Below are positions 27,779 through 36,234 of a stretch of 64,000 nucleotides of DNA, in pieces. Below the pieces are notes generated by a model. It was not told where the DNA came from, did not search any database, and saw nothing but the letters and a program-made list of their open reading frames with translations. This DNA comes from Alphaproteobacteria bacterium (GTDB lineage: Bacteria; Pseudomonadota; Alphaproteobacteria; Rhodobacterales; Rhodobacteraceae), in NCBI GenBank assembly GCA_030429495.1, contig JAUIFH010000004.1, forward strand, positions 62,001 through 126,000, written 5' to 3'. The position numbers and the translations under genes were made by a program. How positions within the stretch are numbered: position 1 is the first letter of the stretch; each line of letters begins with the position of its first letter.

Positions 27779-28861
27779 TCAGGTGCCCGACTTGATCTTG
27801 GTCCAGAGCCGCGTGACGTTGCGGTTGACCTTCGGATCCCATGTCGTGGTCGTGTAGAGGTTGTTCAGCGTCTCTTCGTCCGGATAGATCGCCGGATCGC
27901 CGATGACGTCTTCGGCGAGGAATTCCTGCGAGGCGAGGTTGCCGTTCGGATAGTAGACGTAGTTCGACGCGGCCGCCGCATTGTGGGCGTCCATGATGAA
28001 GTCGAGGAACTTGTGCGCCGCGTCAACGTTCGGCGCGTCCACCGGGATCGCCATCTGGTCGAACCACATCAGCGCGCCTTCCGACGGGATGTGATACTCG
28101 ATCTCGACGCCGTTGTCGGCCTCTGATGCGCGCGCCTGCGCCTGGAAGATGTCACCCGACCAGCCGAACGCCACGCAGATGTCGCCGTTGGCAAGTGCGT
28201 TGATGTACTCGGAAGAGTGGAACTTCTGCACGAAAGGCGCGATGGCGGTCAGGACCGGCTCCACCTTCTCGATCGTCTCGAAGTCCTGTGCGTCGGATTC
28301 CTCGCCCAGATAGGTCAGCGCGGCCGGAATGATCTCGGTCGGCGCGTCGAGCATGTGCACGCCGCAAGAGGCGAGCTTTTCCATGTTCGCGGGATCGAAG
28401 ACGAGTGCGAGCGAGCCTACTGGCGCATCCTCGCCAAGGACTTCCTTGACCTTGTTGATGTTCACGCCGATACCGGTCGATCCCCACATGTAGTTGATTG
28501 AGTATTCATTGCCCGGGTCATACTTCTCGGTCCGCTCCGAGATCGCAGGCCACATATTGGCGAGGTTCGGCAGCTTCGACTTGTCGAGCTTCTGGAACGC
28601 TCCTGCCTGGATCTGGCGCGACAGGAAGGTGCCCGACGGCACCACGACGTCATAGCCGGACCCGCCGGCGAGAAGCTTGGTCTCGAGAATCTCGTTGGAA
28701 TCGAAGACGTCGTAGGTCAGGTCGATTCCGGTTTCTTCTTCGAACTTCGTCAGCAGTTCTTCGTCGATATAGTCGGACCAGTTGTAGACATGGACCTCTT
28801 CGGCCCAGGCTGCGCCGGACGCCACCAGCGCCGCCGCGATCGTCATCCCCGAAAACTTCAT
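27779..28861 (-). CDS. potF: Putrescine/polyamine ABC transporter substrate-binding protein
   Basis: A 360-residue periplasmic binding protein. Residues 1-20 form a signal peptide ending GAAWA-EE. The mature N-terminus VHVYNWSDYIDEELLTKFEEETGIDLTYDVFDSNE is characteristic of PotD/PotF. The hinge and binding segments include YMWGSTGIGVN, AFGWSGDI and the C-terminal YPNGNLAS and IYPDEETLNNLYTTTTWD. A consensus AGGAGGT lies a few bases before the ATG, predicting strong translation. It is the first gene of the minus-strand uptake operon, divergent from gntR across 175 bp containing a GntR-type operator. Confidence 0.93.
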   Translation of the reverse strand: MKFSGMTIAAALVASGAAWAEEVHVYNWSDYIDEELLTKFEEETGIDLTYDVFDSNEILETKLLAGGSGYDVVVPSGTFLSRQIQAGAFQKLDKSKLPNLANMWPAISERTEKYDPGNEYSINYMWGSTGIGVNINKVKEVLGEDAPVGSLALVFDPANMEKLASCGVHMLDAPTEIIPAALTYLGEESDAQDFETIEKVEPVLTAIAPFVQKFHSSEYINALANGDICVAFGWSGDIFQAQARASEADNGVEIEYHIPSEGALMWFDQMAIPVDAPNVDAAHKFLDFIMDAHNAAAASNYVYYPNGNLASQEFLAEDVIGDPAIYPDEETLNNLYTTTTWDPKVNRNVTRLWTKIKSGT

Positions 28862-28933
28862 TGTACCTCCTAAGGTCTGTTGGAGTGGTTGGCCAAATGG
28901 CCTTCCGACGGGTATTCACCTTCTTGTTCTGCC

Positions 28934-28946
28934 ATTTTGATCAAAT
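28934..28946. promoter_or_regulatory. Predicted GntR operator, potF-gntR intergenic
   Basis: ATTTTGATCAAAT contains the palindrome TTTGATCAAA and lies 73 bp upstream of potF and 90 bp upstream of gntR. The same core recurs just after gntR and in the spuC promoter. The shared core and position suggest a site for the adjacent GntR protein. Confidence 0.6.
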
Positions 28947-29036
28947 TTTTCGACTCAAATCAACATGGCATTTCCGAGAAGCGCAATCTATTATGGTAGA
29001 AACGGAATTTCGTGCAGCCCTTGTCAAGGACGACGG

Positions 29037-29708
29037 ATGAAAAACGTGCGTGACGCGGACGAATCGCCCAGAAAAGTGCCTTCGCACGAAATCACCTATT
29101 GCCGTCTGCGGGACATGATCCTGTTCGGGCAGCTCACGCCGGGCCAGCCCGTCACCATTCAGGGCCTCACCGCGACGCTTGAGGCCGGCATGACCCCGGT
29201 GCGCGAGGCGATCCGACGGCTTATTGCCGAGGGCGCGCTCGAACTGCGCGACAACCGACGGGTTTCGGTACCCGAGCTTACGCTTTCGCAGCTGGATGAG
29301 TTGGCCTTCGCCCGCTTGGCCATCGAACCCAAACTGGCAGAGCTGGCCGCCAGCCAACTGACCGCCCGGGACATCTCGCGCTTTGAGGAGATCGACGCGA
29401 CGGTCAGCAGGGCAATAGATACAGGGGACGTGCACCGCTACCTGCTCAGCAACTATCAGTTCCACTTCGCGCTATATGAATATGCCGGGGCGCCGATCCT
29501 GCAGTCGATGGCGAATTCACTCTGGCTGCGCTTCGGCCCCTCTCTCAGGGTCGTGTGCGGTCGCTATGGCACGTCGAGCCTGCCGGACCGCCATCAGGAG
29601 GCGCTGGCAGCGATGCGGGCCGGAGACGCTGGCGCCCTCGCCCGCGCGATCCAGGACGATATCCAGCAGGGAATCGACCAGGTGAGGATCAGTCTGGAAG
29701 ATAATTAA
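29037..29708 (+). CDS. GntR family transcriptional regulator (FadR/FCD subfamily)
   Basis: A 223-residue regulator. The N-terminal winged helix covers about residues 15-80 (ITYCRLRDMILFGQLTPGQP..TPVREAIRRLIAEGALEL). The C-terminal all-helical FCD domain runs from about 85 to 215, with the metal/ligand-type His in YQFHFALYEYAG and DRHQEAL. The ATG at 29037 follows AAGGA; upstream in-frame codons lack resemblance. Divergent from potF and 181 bp ahead of spuC. It is the best candidate for polyamine-responsive control of both units through the TTTGATCA sites. The ligand could be putrescine or a metabolite such as 4-aminobutyrate. Confidence 0.9.
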   Translation: MKNVRDADESPRKVPSHEITYCRLRDMILFGQLTPGQPVTIQGLTATLEAGMTPVREAIRRLIAEGALELRDNRRVSVPELTLSQLDELAFARLAIEPKLAELAASQLTARDISRFEEIDATVSRAIDTGDVHRYLLSNYQFHFALYEYAGAPILQSMANSLWLRFGPSLRVVCGRYGTSSLPDRHQEALAAMRAGDAGALARAIQDDIQQGIDQVRISLEDN

Positions 29709-29720
29709 TTTGATCAAATT
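29707..29720. promoter_or_regulatory. Predicted GntR operator at the gntR stop
   Basis: AATTTGATCAAATT is a perfect 14-bp palindrome that overlaps the last bases of the gntR stop codon. It lies directly upstream of the spuC -35 element. It shares the TTTGATCAAA core with the site at 28934-28946. Confidence 0.65.
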
Positions 29721-29723
29721 GGA

Positions 29724-29751
29724 TTGACATCCGCTGTTTTGATCATATCCT
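29724..29751 (+). promoter_or_regulatory. Predicted sigma-70 promoter of spuC with embedded third operator
   Basis: TTGACA (29724-29729) and TATCCT (29746-29751) are separated by 16 bp, close to the housekeeping consensus. The spacer and -10 contain TTTTGATCATAT (29737-29748), a third near-copy of the operator core. A repressor bound here would block RNA polymerase. Transcription would start near 29758, leaving a leader of about 130 nt before the spuC ATG. Confidence 0.55.
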
Positions 29752-29889
29752 GAGACAAAGACTGCACCCTCTCCGTGCCGCCACCGAATCCCCGGCCAAC
29801 CCCTCCGAAGGGGGCGGTTCGCGGGAAGGCAATCGCGCCCGAAGACCGCCACGCGGCAAGAGACCCTGACAGACAGGACTGAGCGAACC

Positions 29890-31290
29890 ATGACGCATAT
29901 CACGAACCACATGTCGACGACCGAACTCCAGCGTCTCGATGCCGCCCATCACATGCATCCGTTCACCGAAGATGCCGCGCTTGCCAAGAAGGGCGCGCGG
30001 ATCATCACCCGCGGCAAGGGCGTCTACCTGACCGACAGCGAGGGGCATGAGATTCTTGACGGCATGGCCGGTCTCTGGTGCGTGAACCTCGGCTACGGCC
30101 GCAAGGATCTTGCCGAAGTCGCCGCCCGTCAGATGGAAGAGCTCTGCTATTACAACACCTTCTTCCAGACCAGCCACGTGCCCGCCATCGCACTTGCCGC
30201 GAAGATCGCGGAACTGGCACCTGGCGATCTGAACCATGTGTTCTACGCGGGCTCCGGCTCTGAAGCGAACGACACCAATATCCGCCTTGTCCGCCGCTAT
30301 TGGGAAGTGAAGGGCAAGTCCGAGAAGAACATCATCATCGCCCGCAAGAACGGCTATCACGGCTCCACCATGGGTGGCGGATCGCTTGGCGGCATGGCCG
30401 GCATCCACGCCCAGGGCGGCCTGCCGATCCCGAATATCGTGCATATCGGCCAGCCGCACTGGTACGAAGAGGGCGGCGACATGACGCCCGAGGAATTCGG
30501 CCTGCTTCGCGCCCGCGAACTTGAGGACAAGATCAACGAGCTCGGCGTCGACCGGGTCGCGGCCTTTATCGGTGAGCCGGTTCAGGGCGCGGGTGGCGTG
30601 GTTATCCCGCCCTCGACCTACTGGCCCGAGATTCAGCGCATCTGCGACAAGTACGGCATCCTGCTGATCGCCGATGAGGTCATCACCGGTTTCGGCCGCA
30701 CCGGCAACTGGTTCGGCAGCCAGACACTCGGCATCAAGCCGCATATCATGACCATCGCCAAGGGCCTGTCGTCGGGCTACGCGCCCATCGGCGGTTCGAT
30801 CATCTGCGACGAGGTCTACAACACGATCGCGAATTCGGGCGAGGACTTCAACCACGGCTACACCTATTGCGGCCACCCGGTCGCCGCCGCCGTCGCCCTG
30901 CGCAATCTGGAGATCATGGAAGAGGAAAATGTCATCGACCATGTCCGCAACGTGGCCCACCCCTATCTGGCCGAGAAGTGGACGGCGCTGGCCGATCACC
31001 CGCTGGTCGGCGAGGCACGGCTGATCGGTCTCATGGGCACGATCGCCCTGACGCCTAACAAGTCCACCCGTGCTGCCTTTGCGTCCGAGACCGGCACGAT
31101 CGGCTATCGCTGCCGCGAGCACTGTTTCGCCAACAACCTCGTGATGCGCCATGTCGGCGACCGCATGATCATTTCGCCGCCCCTTGTCATCAAGCCAGAG
31201 GAAATCGACGTCTTCATCGCCCGCGCGACGAAATCGCTCGATGAAACCTATGCCGGGATCAAGGCGGACGGCCTGCTGAAAGCGGCCTGA
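29890..31290 (+). CDS. spuC: Putrescine-pyruvate aminotransferase (class III)
   Basis: A 466-residue class III PLP aminotransferase transferring the amino group of putrescine or a related omega-amine. Features: HPFTEDAALAKKGARIITRGKGVYLTDSEG, DGMAGLWCVNLGYG, phosphate-binding YAGSGSEANDTNIRLVRRYW, GEPVQGAGG, LIADEVITGFGRTGNWFG with the PLP-contacting Asp, and Lys in MTIAKGLSSGYAPIGG. The GLWCVN and long N-terminus fit the SpuC/omega-transaminase group. It is first in the plus-strand arm with an FAD oxidase 10 bp downstream, controlled by a promoter carrying a GntR-type site. Confidence 0.88.
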   Translation: MTHITNHMSTTELQRLDAAHHMHPFTEDAALAKKGARIITRGKGVYLTDSEGHEILDGMAGLWCVNLGYGRKDLAEVAARQMEELCYYNTFFQTSHVPAIALAAKIAELAPGDLNHVFYAGSGSEANDTNIRLVRRYWEVKGKSEKNIIIARKNGYHGSTMGGGSLGGMAGIHAQGGLPIPNIVHIGQPHWYEEGGDMTPEEFGLLRARELEDKINELGVDRVAAFIGEPVQGAGGVVIPPSTYWPEIQRICDKYGILLIADEVITGFGRTGNWFGSQTLGIKPHIMTIAKGLSSGYAPIGGSIICDEVYNTIANSGEDFNHGYTYCGHPVAAAVALRNLEIMEEENVIDHVRNVAHPYLAEKWTALADHPLVGEARLIGLMGTIALTPNKSTRAAFASETGTIGYRCREHCFANNLVMRHVGDRMIISPPLVIKPEEIDVFIARATKSLDETYAGIKADGLLKAA

Positions 31291-31300
31291 GCGGGGCTTC

Positions 31301-32602
31301 ATGGACATCCTCTACGCGAATGACAGGACCGGGGAATACCCCCGGTCCTGGTATGCCGACAGCGCCGAGGCACCGGGACCATACCCCGAGGCCGCCGGCG
31401 ATCTGACCTGCGATGCCTGTGTCATTGGCGCGGGCTTCACCGGCCTTTCGGCGGCGCTCCACCTGGCCGGGCGCGGATACGACGTGATCCTGCTTGACGC
31501 CCACCGTGTCGGCTGGGGCGCTTCGGGCCGCAATGGCGGCCAGGTCGGTACCGGCCAGCGGCTCGATCAGGAAGACCTCGAGAAGATGGTCGGCCTTGAC
31601 CGTGCCCGCGCGCTCTGGGACCTCGCACAGGAAAGCGTGGCGCTGACCAGGGCACTTGCGGCGGAACACGCGCCCGAGGCCGGTTTCGCGCCCGGCATCA
31701 TCCACGCCTGTCACCGCACACGTTATGTCCCGCATGCGGCCCACTACGCGGAAAAGATGGCGCGTGACTACGGCTACGACCTCATCCGCCCGCTCGACCG
31801 CGAGGAGATGCGCCATATGGTCGGATCGCCCGCCTATCACGGTGGCGACATAGACATGGGTGGCGGCCACCTGCATCCCTTGCGCTACGCCTTCGGCCTT
31901 GCCCGCGCCGCCGCCGCAAAGGGCGTGCGGATATTCGAGGGCTCCAAGGTCACCGAGATCGCCGACGGCGCACCGGCGCAGGTCACGACGGCCAGGGCGC
32001 GGATCAGTGCGGGGCATGTTGTACTGGCCTGCAACGGCTATCTGGGCGACCTGAACCGGCACGTCGCGACGCGCGTCATGCCGATCAACAACTTCATCGT
32101 CGCGACAGAGCCGATGACGGCGGAGGCGCAGGAAACCTTCATCCGCGGCAATCACGCCGTTGCGGACACCAAGTTCGTCATCAACTACTTCCGCTTCTCG
32201 GACGATCACCGGCTGCTTTTCGGCGGTGCGGAAAGCTATGGCTACCGCTTCCCGGGCGACATTGCCGCGCTGGTCCGCAAGCCGATGCTGGAGATCTATC
32301 CCCAGTTGAAGGACGCCACGATCACCCATGCCTGGGGCGGCACGCTTGGCATCACGATGAACCGGATGCCGCATTTTGAGCGGCTGGCGGGCAACATCCT
32401 TTCGGCCTCGGGCTATTCCGGCCACGGTGTCGCGATGGCAACGCTGGGTGGCAAGCTCGCCGCCGAGGCGATTGCCGGTCAGGCGGAGCGTTTCGACCTG
32501 ATGGCAGGCGTCCCGACGCGCCCCTTCCCCGGCGGCATCGCCTTTCGCTGGCCGCTGCTGGTTCTGGCAATGGTCTGGTTCTCGCTCCGCGACAAGCTCT
32601 GA
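31301..32602 (+). CDS. puuB: Gamma-glutamylputrescine oxidase-like FAD oxidoreductase
   Basis: A 433-residue flavoprotein. ACVIGAGFTGLSAALHLAGRGYDVILLDAHRVGWGASGRNGGQVGTGQR carries the FAD-binding GxGxxG, acidic strand end and the SGRNGGQ signature of PuuB. C-terminal AWGGTLGITMNRMPHFERLAGNILSASGYSGHGVAMATLGGKLAAEAI completes the FAD site. It is transcribed with spuC (10-bp gap). In E. coli the PuuB step needs PuuA to make the gamma-glutamyl substrate, but no PuuA-like glutamine synthetase is in the window. The enzyme may act on another polyamine derivative or PuuA lies elsewhere. Confidence 0.85.
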   Translation: MDILYANDRTGEYPRSWYADSAEAPGPYPEAAGDLTCDACVIGAGFTGLSAALHLAGRGYDVILLDAHRVGWGASGRNGGQVGTGQRLDQEDLEKMVGLDRARALWDLAQESVALTRALAAEHAPEAGFAPGIIHACHRTRYVPHAAHYAEKMARDYGYDLIRPLDREEMRHMVGSPAYHGGDIDMGGGHLHPLRYAFGLARAAAAKGVRIFEGSKVTEIADGAPAQVTTARARISAGHVVLACNGYLGDLNRHVATRVMPINNFIVATEPMTAEAQETFIRGNHAVADTKFVINYFRFSDDHRLLFGGAESYGYRFPGDIAALVRKPMLEIYPQLKDATITHAWGGTLGITMNRMPHFERLAGNILSASGYSGHGVAMATLGGKLAAEAIAGQAERFDLMAGVPTRPFPGGIAFRWPLLVLAMVWFSLRDKL

Positions 32603-32615
32603 GGGCGCTCAGAGC
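32596..32615. terminator. Perfect hairpin spanning two convergent stop codons
   Basis: GCTCTGAG (32596-32603), loop GGCG, CTCAGAGC (32608-32615). The puuB stop (32600-32602) and the stop of the opposite-strand oxidoreductase (32609-32611) both lie inside the stem, so both mRNAs would end at or carry the same 8-bp hairpin. There is no T-run on either side, so termination strength is uncertain. Confidence 0.45.
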
Positions 32616-33949
32616 GACGGGCCGATCCTGATTTCCGATCCGTCGGAGAACCGCGAGAGCCGGAAACGCGAGAGGTCGTGACCAGGCGCCCTGCCCCCGA
32701 CCATGTCCGCGACCACCCGCCCGATGCCAGGACCGATGCCGAAACCATGCCCCGACATGCCGGTGGCGATGGTCAGCCCCGGCAGCGACGCAGCGTGGTC
32801 GATCACCGGCACCACGTCCGGCATCGTGTCGATCATCCCCGCCCAGGTCGTGGCGATCCCGGGAAGCCCGATCTGCGGAAAGGCTTCGGCGAAACGCTTG
32901 CGTAACCGCTCGACCATCGCCTTGTTGGGCGCCGGATCGAGAATGCGCATCCGCTCGAAAGGGCTTTCGCCATCCTCCGGCCATCGCCGCGGTGTCATCC
33001 ACGCATCGGGATAGCCGCTCGGCGCCAGTGGCAGGAAGCGCGTGCCGGAGATGTCCTTGCGGATCTGCGGCAGGAAGGACCGAAGATGGCGGAACGCGTC
33101 AGGGCCGATAAAGAACTCGTGGAAATGGCCGGGCGTCAGCGTATAGCCGCCATCCTGCCTGCGCCGGATCGCGAAATGGCTGTCTGCTGCGGCTGCGGAC
33201 CAGAAGTCCGGCAAGGGCACGGTTGCCGCGACCGTGGCGCGGACCGAGAGCTGCGGCAGGTTCACGCCGTGGCGGCGCAGGAAGAGCGACGACCATGCGC
33301 CACCCGCCACCACCACGCGATCCGCCGCGATCCGACCGGCCTCCGTCACGACACCCGCGACCCGACCGCCAGCAATATCAAGCGCCCGCACGGCACAGTT
33401 CTCGACGATGGTGACACCACGACGCACGGCGGCGGCGGCAAGGTTCGGCACCGCGATCCACGGCTCCGCCCGCGCATCGGATGCAGTCCAGATGCCGCCG
33501 ACCCAGCCCGCACCGTTCGGCAGGAAGTCTGCGAGTTCCGAGGACGAGATCAACCTTGTATCCAGCCCGTGCGTGCGCGCGTGGACCAGCCATGCCTCAT
33601 AGTCCGCCATGTCGCTCGCGGTATTGGCAGCATAGAAGACGCCGGCCTGACGGAAGCCAAGATCGGCCTCGGCCTCTGCTTCCAGCCCCTTCCAGATCGC
33701 CAGCGCCTCGATCATGATCGGCAGTTCCGCCGGGTCGCGCCCCTGCTGGCGCACCCAGCCCCAGTTGCGGCTCGACTGTTCGCCCGCGACGCGCCCTTTT
33801 TCGCACAGCACGACCCGCGCACCGCGTTTCGACAGAAACCAGGCCGTCATGACGCCGACTACGCCGCCTCCGATCACGACCACATCGGCGGCCTTCGGGG
33901 GCGGCCCCGGAAAGCGGACGGGGGTTCTGTCATGAATCGGGAACGGCAT
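32609..33949 (-). CDS. FAD-dependent oxidoreductase (DadA/glycine-oxidase type)
   Basis: A 446-residue D-amino-acid-oxidase-fold protein. ADVVVIGGGVVGVMTAWFLSKRGARVVLCEKGRVAGEQSSRNWGWVRQQGRDPAELPIM shows the dinucleotide motif and the SSRNWGWVRQQGRD signature of one DadA-like group. The C-terminus has GLTIATGMSGHGFGIGPGIGRVVADMVGG. The start at 33949 (MPFPIHDRTPVRFPGP) is chosen over a 68-codon upstream extension that lacks similarity and covers the divergent promoter region. Substrate unknown: a D-amino acid, N-methyl amino acid or amine. It is divergent from the peptide transporter and convergent with puuB. Confidence 0.85.
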   Translation of the reverse strand: MPFPIHDRTPVRFPGPPPKAADVVVIGGGVVGVMTAWFLSKRGARVVLCEKGRVAGEQSSRNWGWVRQQGRDPAELPIMIEALAIWKGLEAEAEADLGFRQAGVFYAANTASDMADYEAWLVHARTHGLDTRLISSSELADFLPNGAGWVGGIWTASDARAEPWIAVPNLAAAAVRRGVTIVENCAVRALDIAGGRVAGVVTEAGRIAADRVVVAGGAWSSLFLRRHGVNLPQLSVRATVAATVPLPDFWSAAAADSHFAIRRRQDGGYTLTPGHFHEFFIGPDAFRHLRSFLPQIRKDISGTRFLPLAPSGYPDAWMTPRRWPEDGESPFERMRILDPAPNKAMVERLRKRFAEAFPQIGLPGIATTWAGMIDTMPDVVPVIDHAASLPGLTIATGMSGHGFGIGPGIGRVVADMVGGRAPGHDLSRFRLSRFSDGSEIRIGPSL

Positions 33950-34172
33950 TGCGATGGTCTCCGGTACGTTGGCCGGCCGACCCTCACGCGGCGCATGAGC
34001 GCCGTCAAGGCCCGGCGATATGCCGGACCACGCCGGCGGATTGTCTGAAATTACCCCGCGATACGCCGCATTATTCAGTGTTGCCGCTTGGCCGAAATTC
34101 GCTAACACTCGGACACAACGAGCCGGCGAAAGACCAGGTTCCAATAAAGACAATACCGACGGGGAGTGTCAT

Positions 34173-35174
34173 ATGCCCGATGGGGCCGCGTCTGTCCTTG
34201 ACGTCAAGGATCTCAAGACGATTTTTCGGACACGCGGCGGCGAAGTCCACGCCGTGAATTCTGTCAGCTTCGACCTTAAGCCCGGCGAGCTTCTTGGCGT
34301 CGTGGGCGAGAGTGGTTCGGGCAAGTCGGTCACCATGATGTCGCTGATCGGCCTTCTCCCCTCGCCTCCAGCCGAGGTGCGTGACGGTCAGGTTCTTTTC
34401 GACGGCAGCGACCTTCTGAAATGTTCCCAAGACCACCTGCGGAATGTGCGTGGCTCGGATATCGGCTTCATCTTTCAGGACCCGATGACCTCTCTCAATC
34501 CGGTCTTCACGGTCGGCTACCAGATCATGGAACCGCTTCGGAAACACATGGGCCTCGACAAGTCCGCGGCCCGGACAAGGGCGAAGGAGCTGCTCGAGCT
34601 TGTCGGAATTCCCGACGCGGAGCGCCGCCTGAAAGACTATCCACACCAGTTCTCGGGCGGGATGCGGCAGCGGGTGATGATCGCAATCGCGCTTGCCTGC
34701 GACCCGAAGGTCCTGATCGCGGACGAACCCACGACCGCGCTCGACGTGACGATTCAGGCGCAGATCCTCGAACTGGTGAAGGAGCTGCGCCAGAAGCTCG
34801 GCATGGCGATCGTCTGGATCACGCACGACCTTGGCGTCATCGCCGGCATCGCCGACCGCGTGCTGGTCATGTATGGCGGCCAGATCGTCGAACAGGGGCC
34901 GGTGAAAGAGCTTTTCGGCAATCCGCGCCACCCCTACACGCGCGCGCTGCTGAAGACGATCCCGCATGTTCGGGGTGAACGCGAGGCGAAGCTGAACGTC
35001 ATTGAAGGCCAGCCGCCGATCCTGACCGAAGCGCCCTCGGCCTGCGCTTTCCGCCGCCGTTGCCCGCATGCGTTCGACCGGTGCGAACGGGAAAACCCGG
35101 TTCGCCGTCCGGTCGGACCCGGCCATGACGCGGCGTGCTTCTGGGACCCGGAGAACGGAGCCGCCGATGCTTGA
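34173..35174 (+). CDS. dppD: Oligopeptide/dipeptide ABC transporter ATP-binding protein (DppD/OppD type)
   Basis: A 333-residue ATPase. Walker [13 protein letters not shown], signature [12 protein letters not shown], Walker [14 protein letters not shown] and [17 protein letters not shown] are intact. The C-terminal oligopeptide-transporter domain contains [22 protein letters not shown], whose cysteines match the conserved set of this family. GGGGAG at 34161-34166 precedes the ATG. First gene of the five-gene transporter operon; substrate class inferred from family. Confidence 0.9.
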   Translation: MPDGAASVLDVKDLKTIFRTRGGEVHAVNSVSFDLKPGELLGVVGESGSGKSVTMMSLIGLLPSPPAEVRDGQVLFDGSDLLKCSQDHLRNVRGSDIGFIFQDPMTSLNPVFTVGYQIMEPLRKHMGLDKSAARTRAKELLELVGIPDAERRLKDYPHQFSGGMRQRVMIAIALACDPKVLIADEPTTALDVTIQAQILELVKELRQKLGMAIVWITHDLGVIAGIADRVLVMYGGQIVEQGPVKELFGNPRHPYTRALLKTIPHVRGEREAKLNVIEGQPPILTEAPSACAFRRRCPHAFDRCERENPVRRPVGPGHDAACFWDPENGAADA

Positions 35175-36234
35175 CACCGCACCGAAGACCGACCGCAAGA
35201 AGCTCGTCGAGGTGCGCGGGTTGAAGATGTATTTCCCGATCACAGCCGGGGTCTTCCGCAGCCATATCGGCGACGTGAAGGCGGTCGACAACGTGTCCTT
35301 CGACATCTTCGAGGGGGAGACGCTTGGCCTGGTCGGCGAATCCGGCTGCGGCAAGTCCACCTGCGGACGCGCAGTGCTGCGTCTCTATGACCCCACGGCG
35401 GGCTCCATCCGGATCGACGGGGCAGAGATCGGCCAGACCGGGCAATCCGACCTTCGCCACCTGCGCCCGACGATGCAGATGGTCTTTCAGGACCCGCAGG
35501 CAAGCCTCAATCCGCGCATGACAGTGGCCGCCATCATCGGCGAACCGCTGGAAGAACACACGAAGCTTTCCAAGGCCGAGAAGCTCGACCGGATATACGA
35601 GCTGATGGATGCCGTCGGCCTCAACCGGAACTTCGCCAACCGCTATCCGCACGAATTCTCGGGCGGCCAGCGCCAGCGAATTGGTATCGCCCGCGCCCTG
35701 GCGCTCAACCCGAAATTCATCGTGTGCGACGAACCGATTGCCGCGCTAGACGTGTCGATCCAGGCGCAGGTGGTCAACCTGCTGGAAGAGCTTCAGGACC
35801 GGCTGGGGCTGACCTATCTCTTCATCAGCCACGACCTGTCGATGGTGCGCCACATCGCCGACCGCGTCGCGGTCATGTATCTGGGCCAGATCATTGAACT
35901 GGCGCCGCGCGACGCGCTCTACGACAAGCCGCTTCACCCTTATACGCAGGCGCTTCTCTCTGCGGTGCCCGAACCCGACCCGAACATCGAGGCGGGTCGC
36001 CGGCGCATCATCCTGACGGGCGATGTGCCCTCGCCCGCAAACCCGCCGAAAGGTTGCAACTTCTGCACCCGCTGTCCGAAGGTCTTCGACCTCTGCAAGC
36101 AGGTCGAACCAGAATTCCGGGAGGTGGAGCACGGCCGCTACGTGGCCTGCCACCTCTATTCCGACACCGACAAGACCGCCGGTCAAGCGGCGGCGAACGA
36201 GGCTCAAGAGCACCCAACAAGGAGAACGACATGA
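35167..36234 (+). CDS. dppF: Oligopeptide/dipeptide ABC transporter ATP-binding protein (DppF/OppF type)
   Basis: A 355-residue second ATPase. It has the N-terminal [25 protein letters not shown] typical of the F subunit, Walker [13 protein letters not shown], signature [12 protein letters not shown], Walker [14 protein letters not shown], and the C-terminal Cys-rich [20 protein letters not shown]. It overlaps dppD by 8 bp and the binding-protein gene by 4 bp (ATGA). It forms a heterodimer with the preceding ATPase. Confidence 0.9.
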   Translation: MLDTAPKTDRKKLVEVRGLKMYFPITAGVFRSHIGDVKAVDNVSFDIFEGETLGLVGESGCGKSTCGRAVLRLYDPTAGSIRIDGAEIGQTGQSDLRHLRPTMQMVFQDPQASLNPRMTVAAIIGEPLEEHTKLSKAEKLDRIYELMDAVGLNRNFANRYPHEFSGGQRQRIGIARALALNPKFIVCDEPIAALDVSIQAQVVNLLEELQDRLGLTYLFISHDLSMVRHIADRVAVMYLGQIIELAPRDALYDKPLHPYTQALLSAVPEPDPNIEAGRRRIILTGDVPSPANPPKGCNFCTRCPKVFDLCKQVEPEFREVEHGRYVACHLYSDTDKTAGQAAANEAQEHPTRRTT

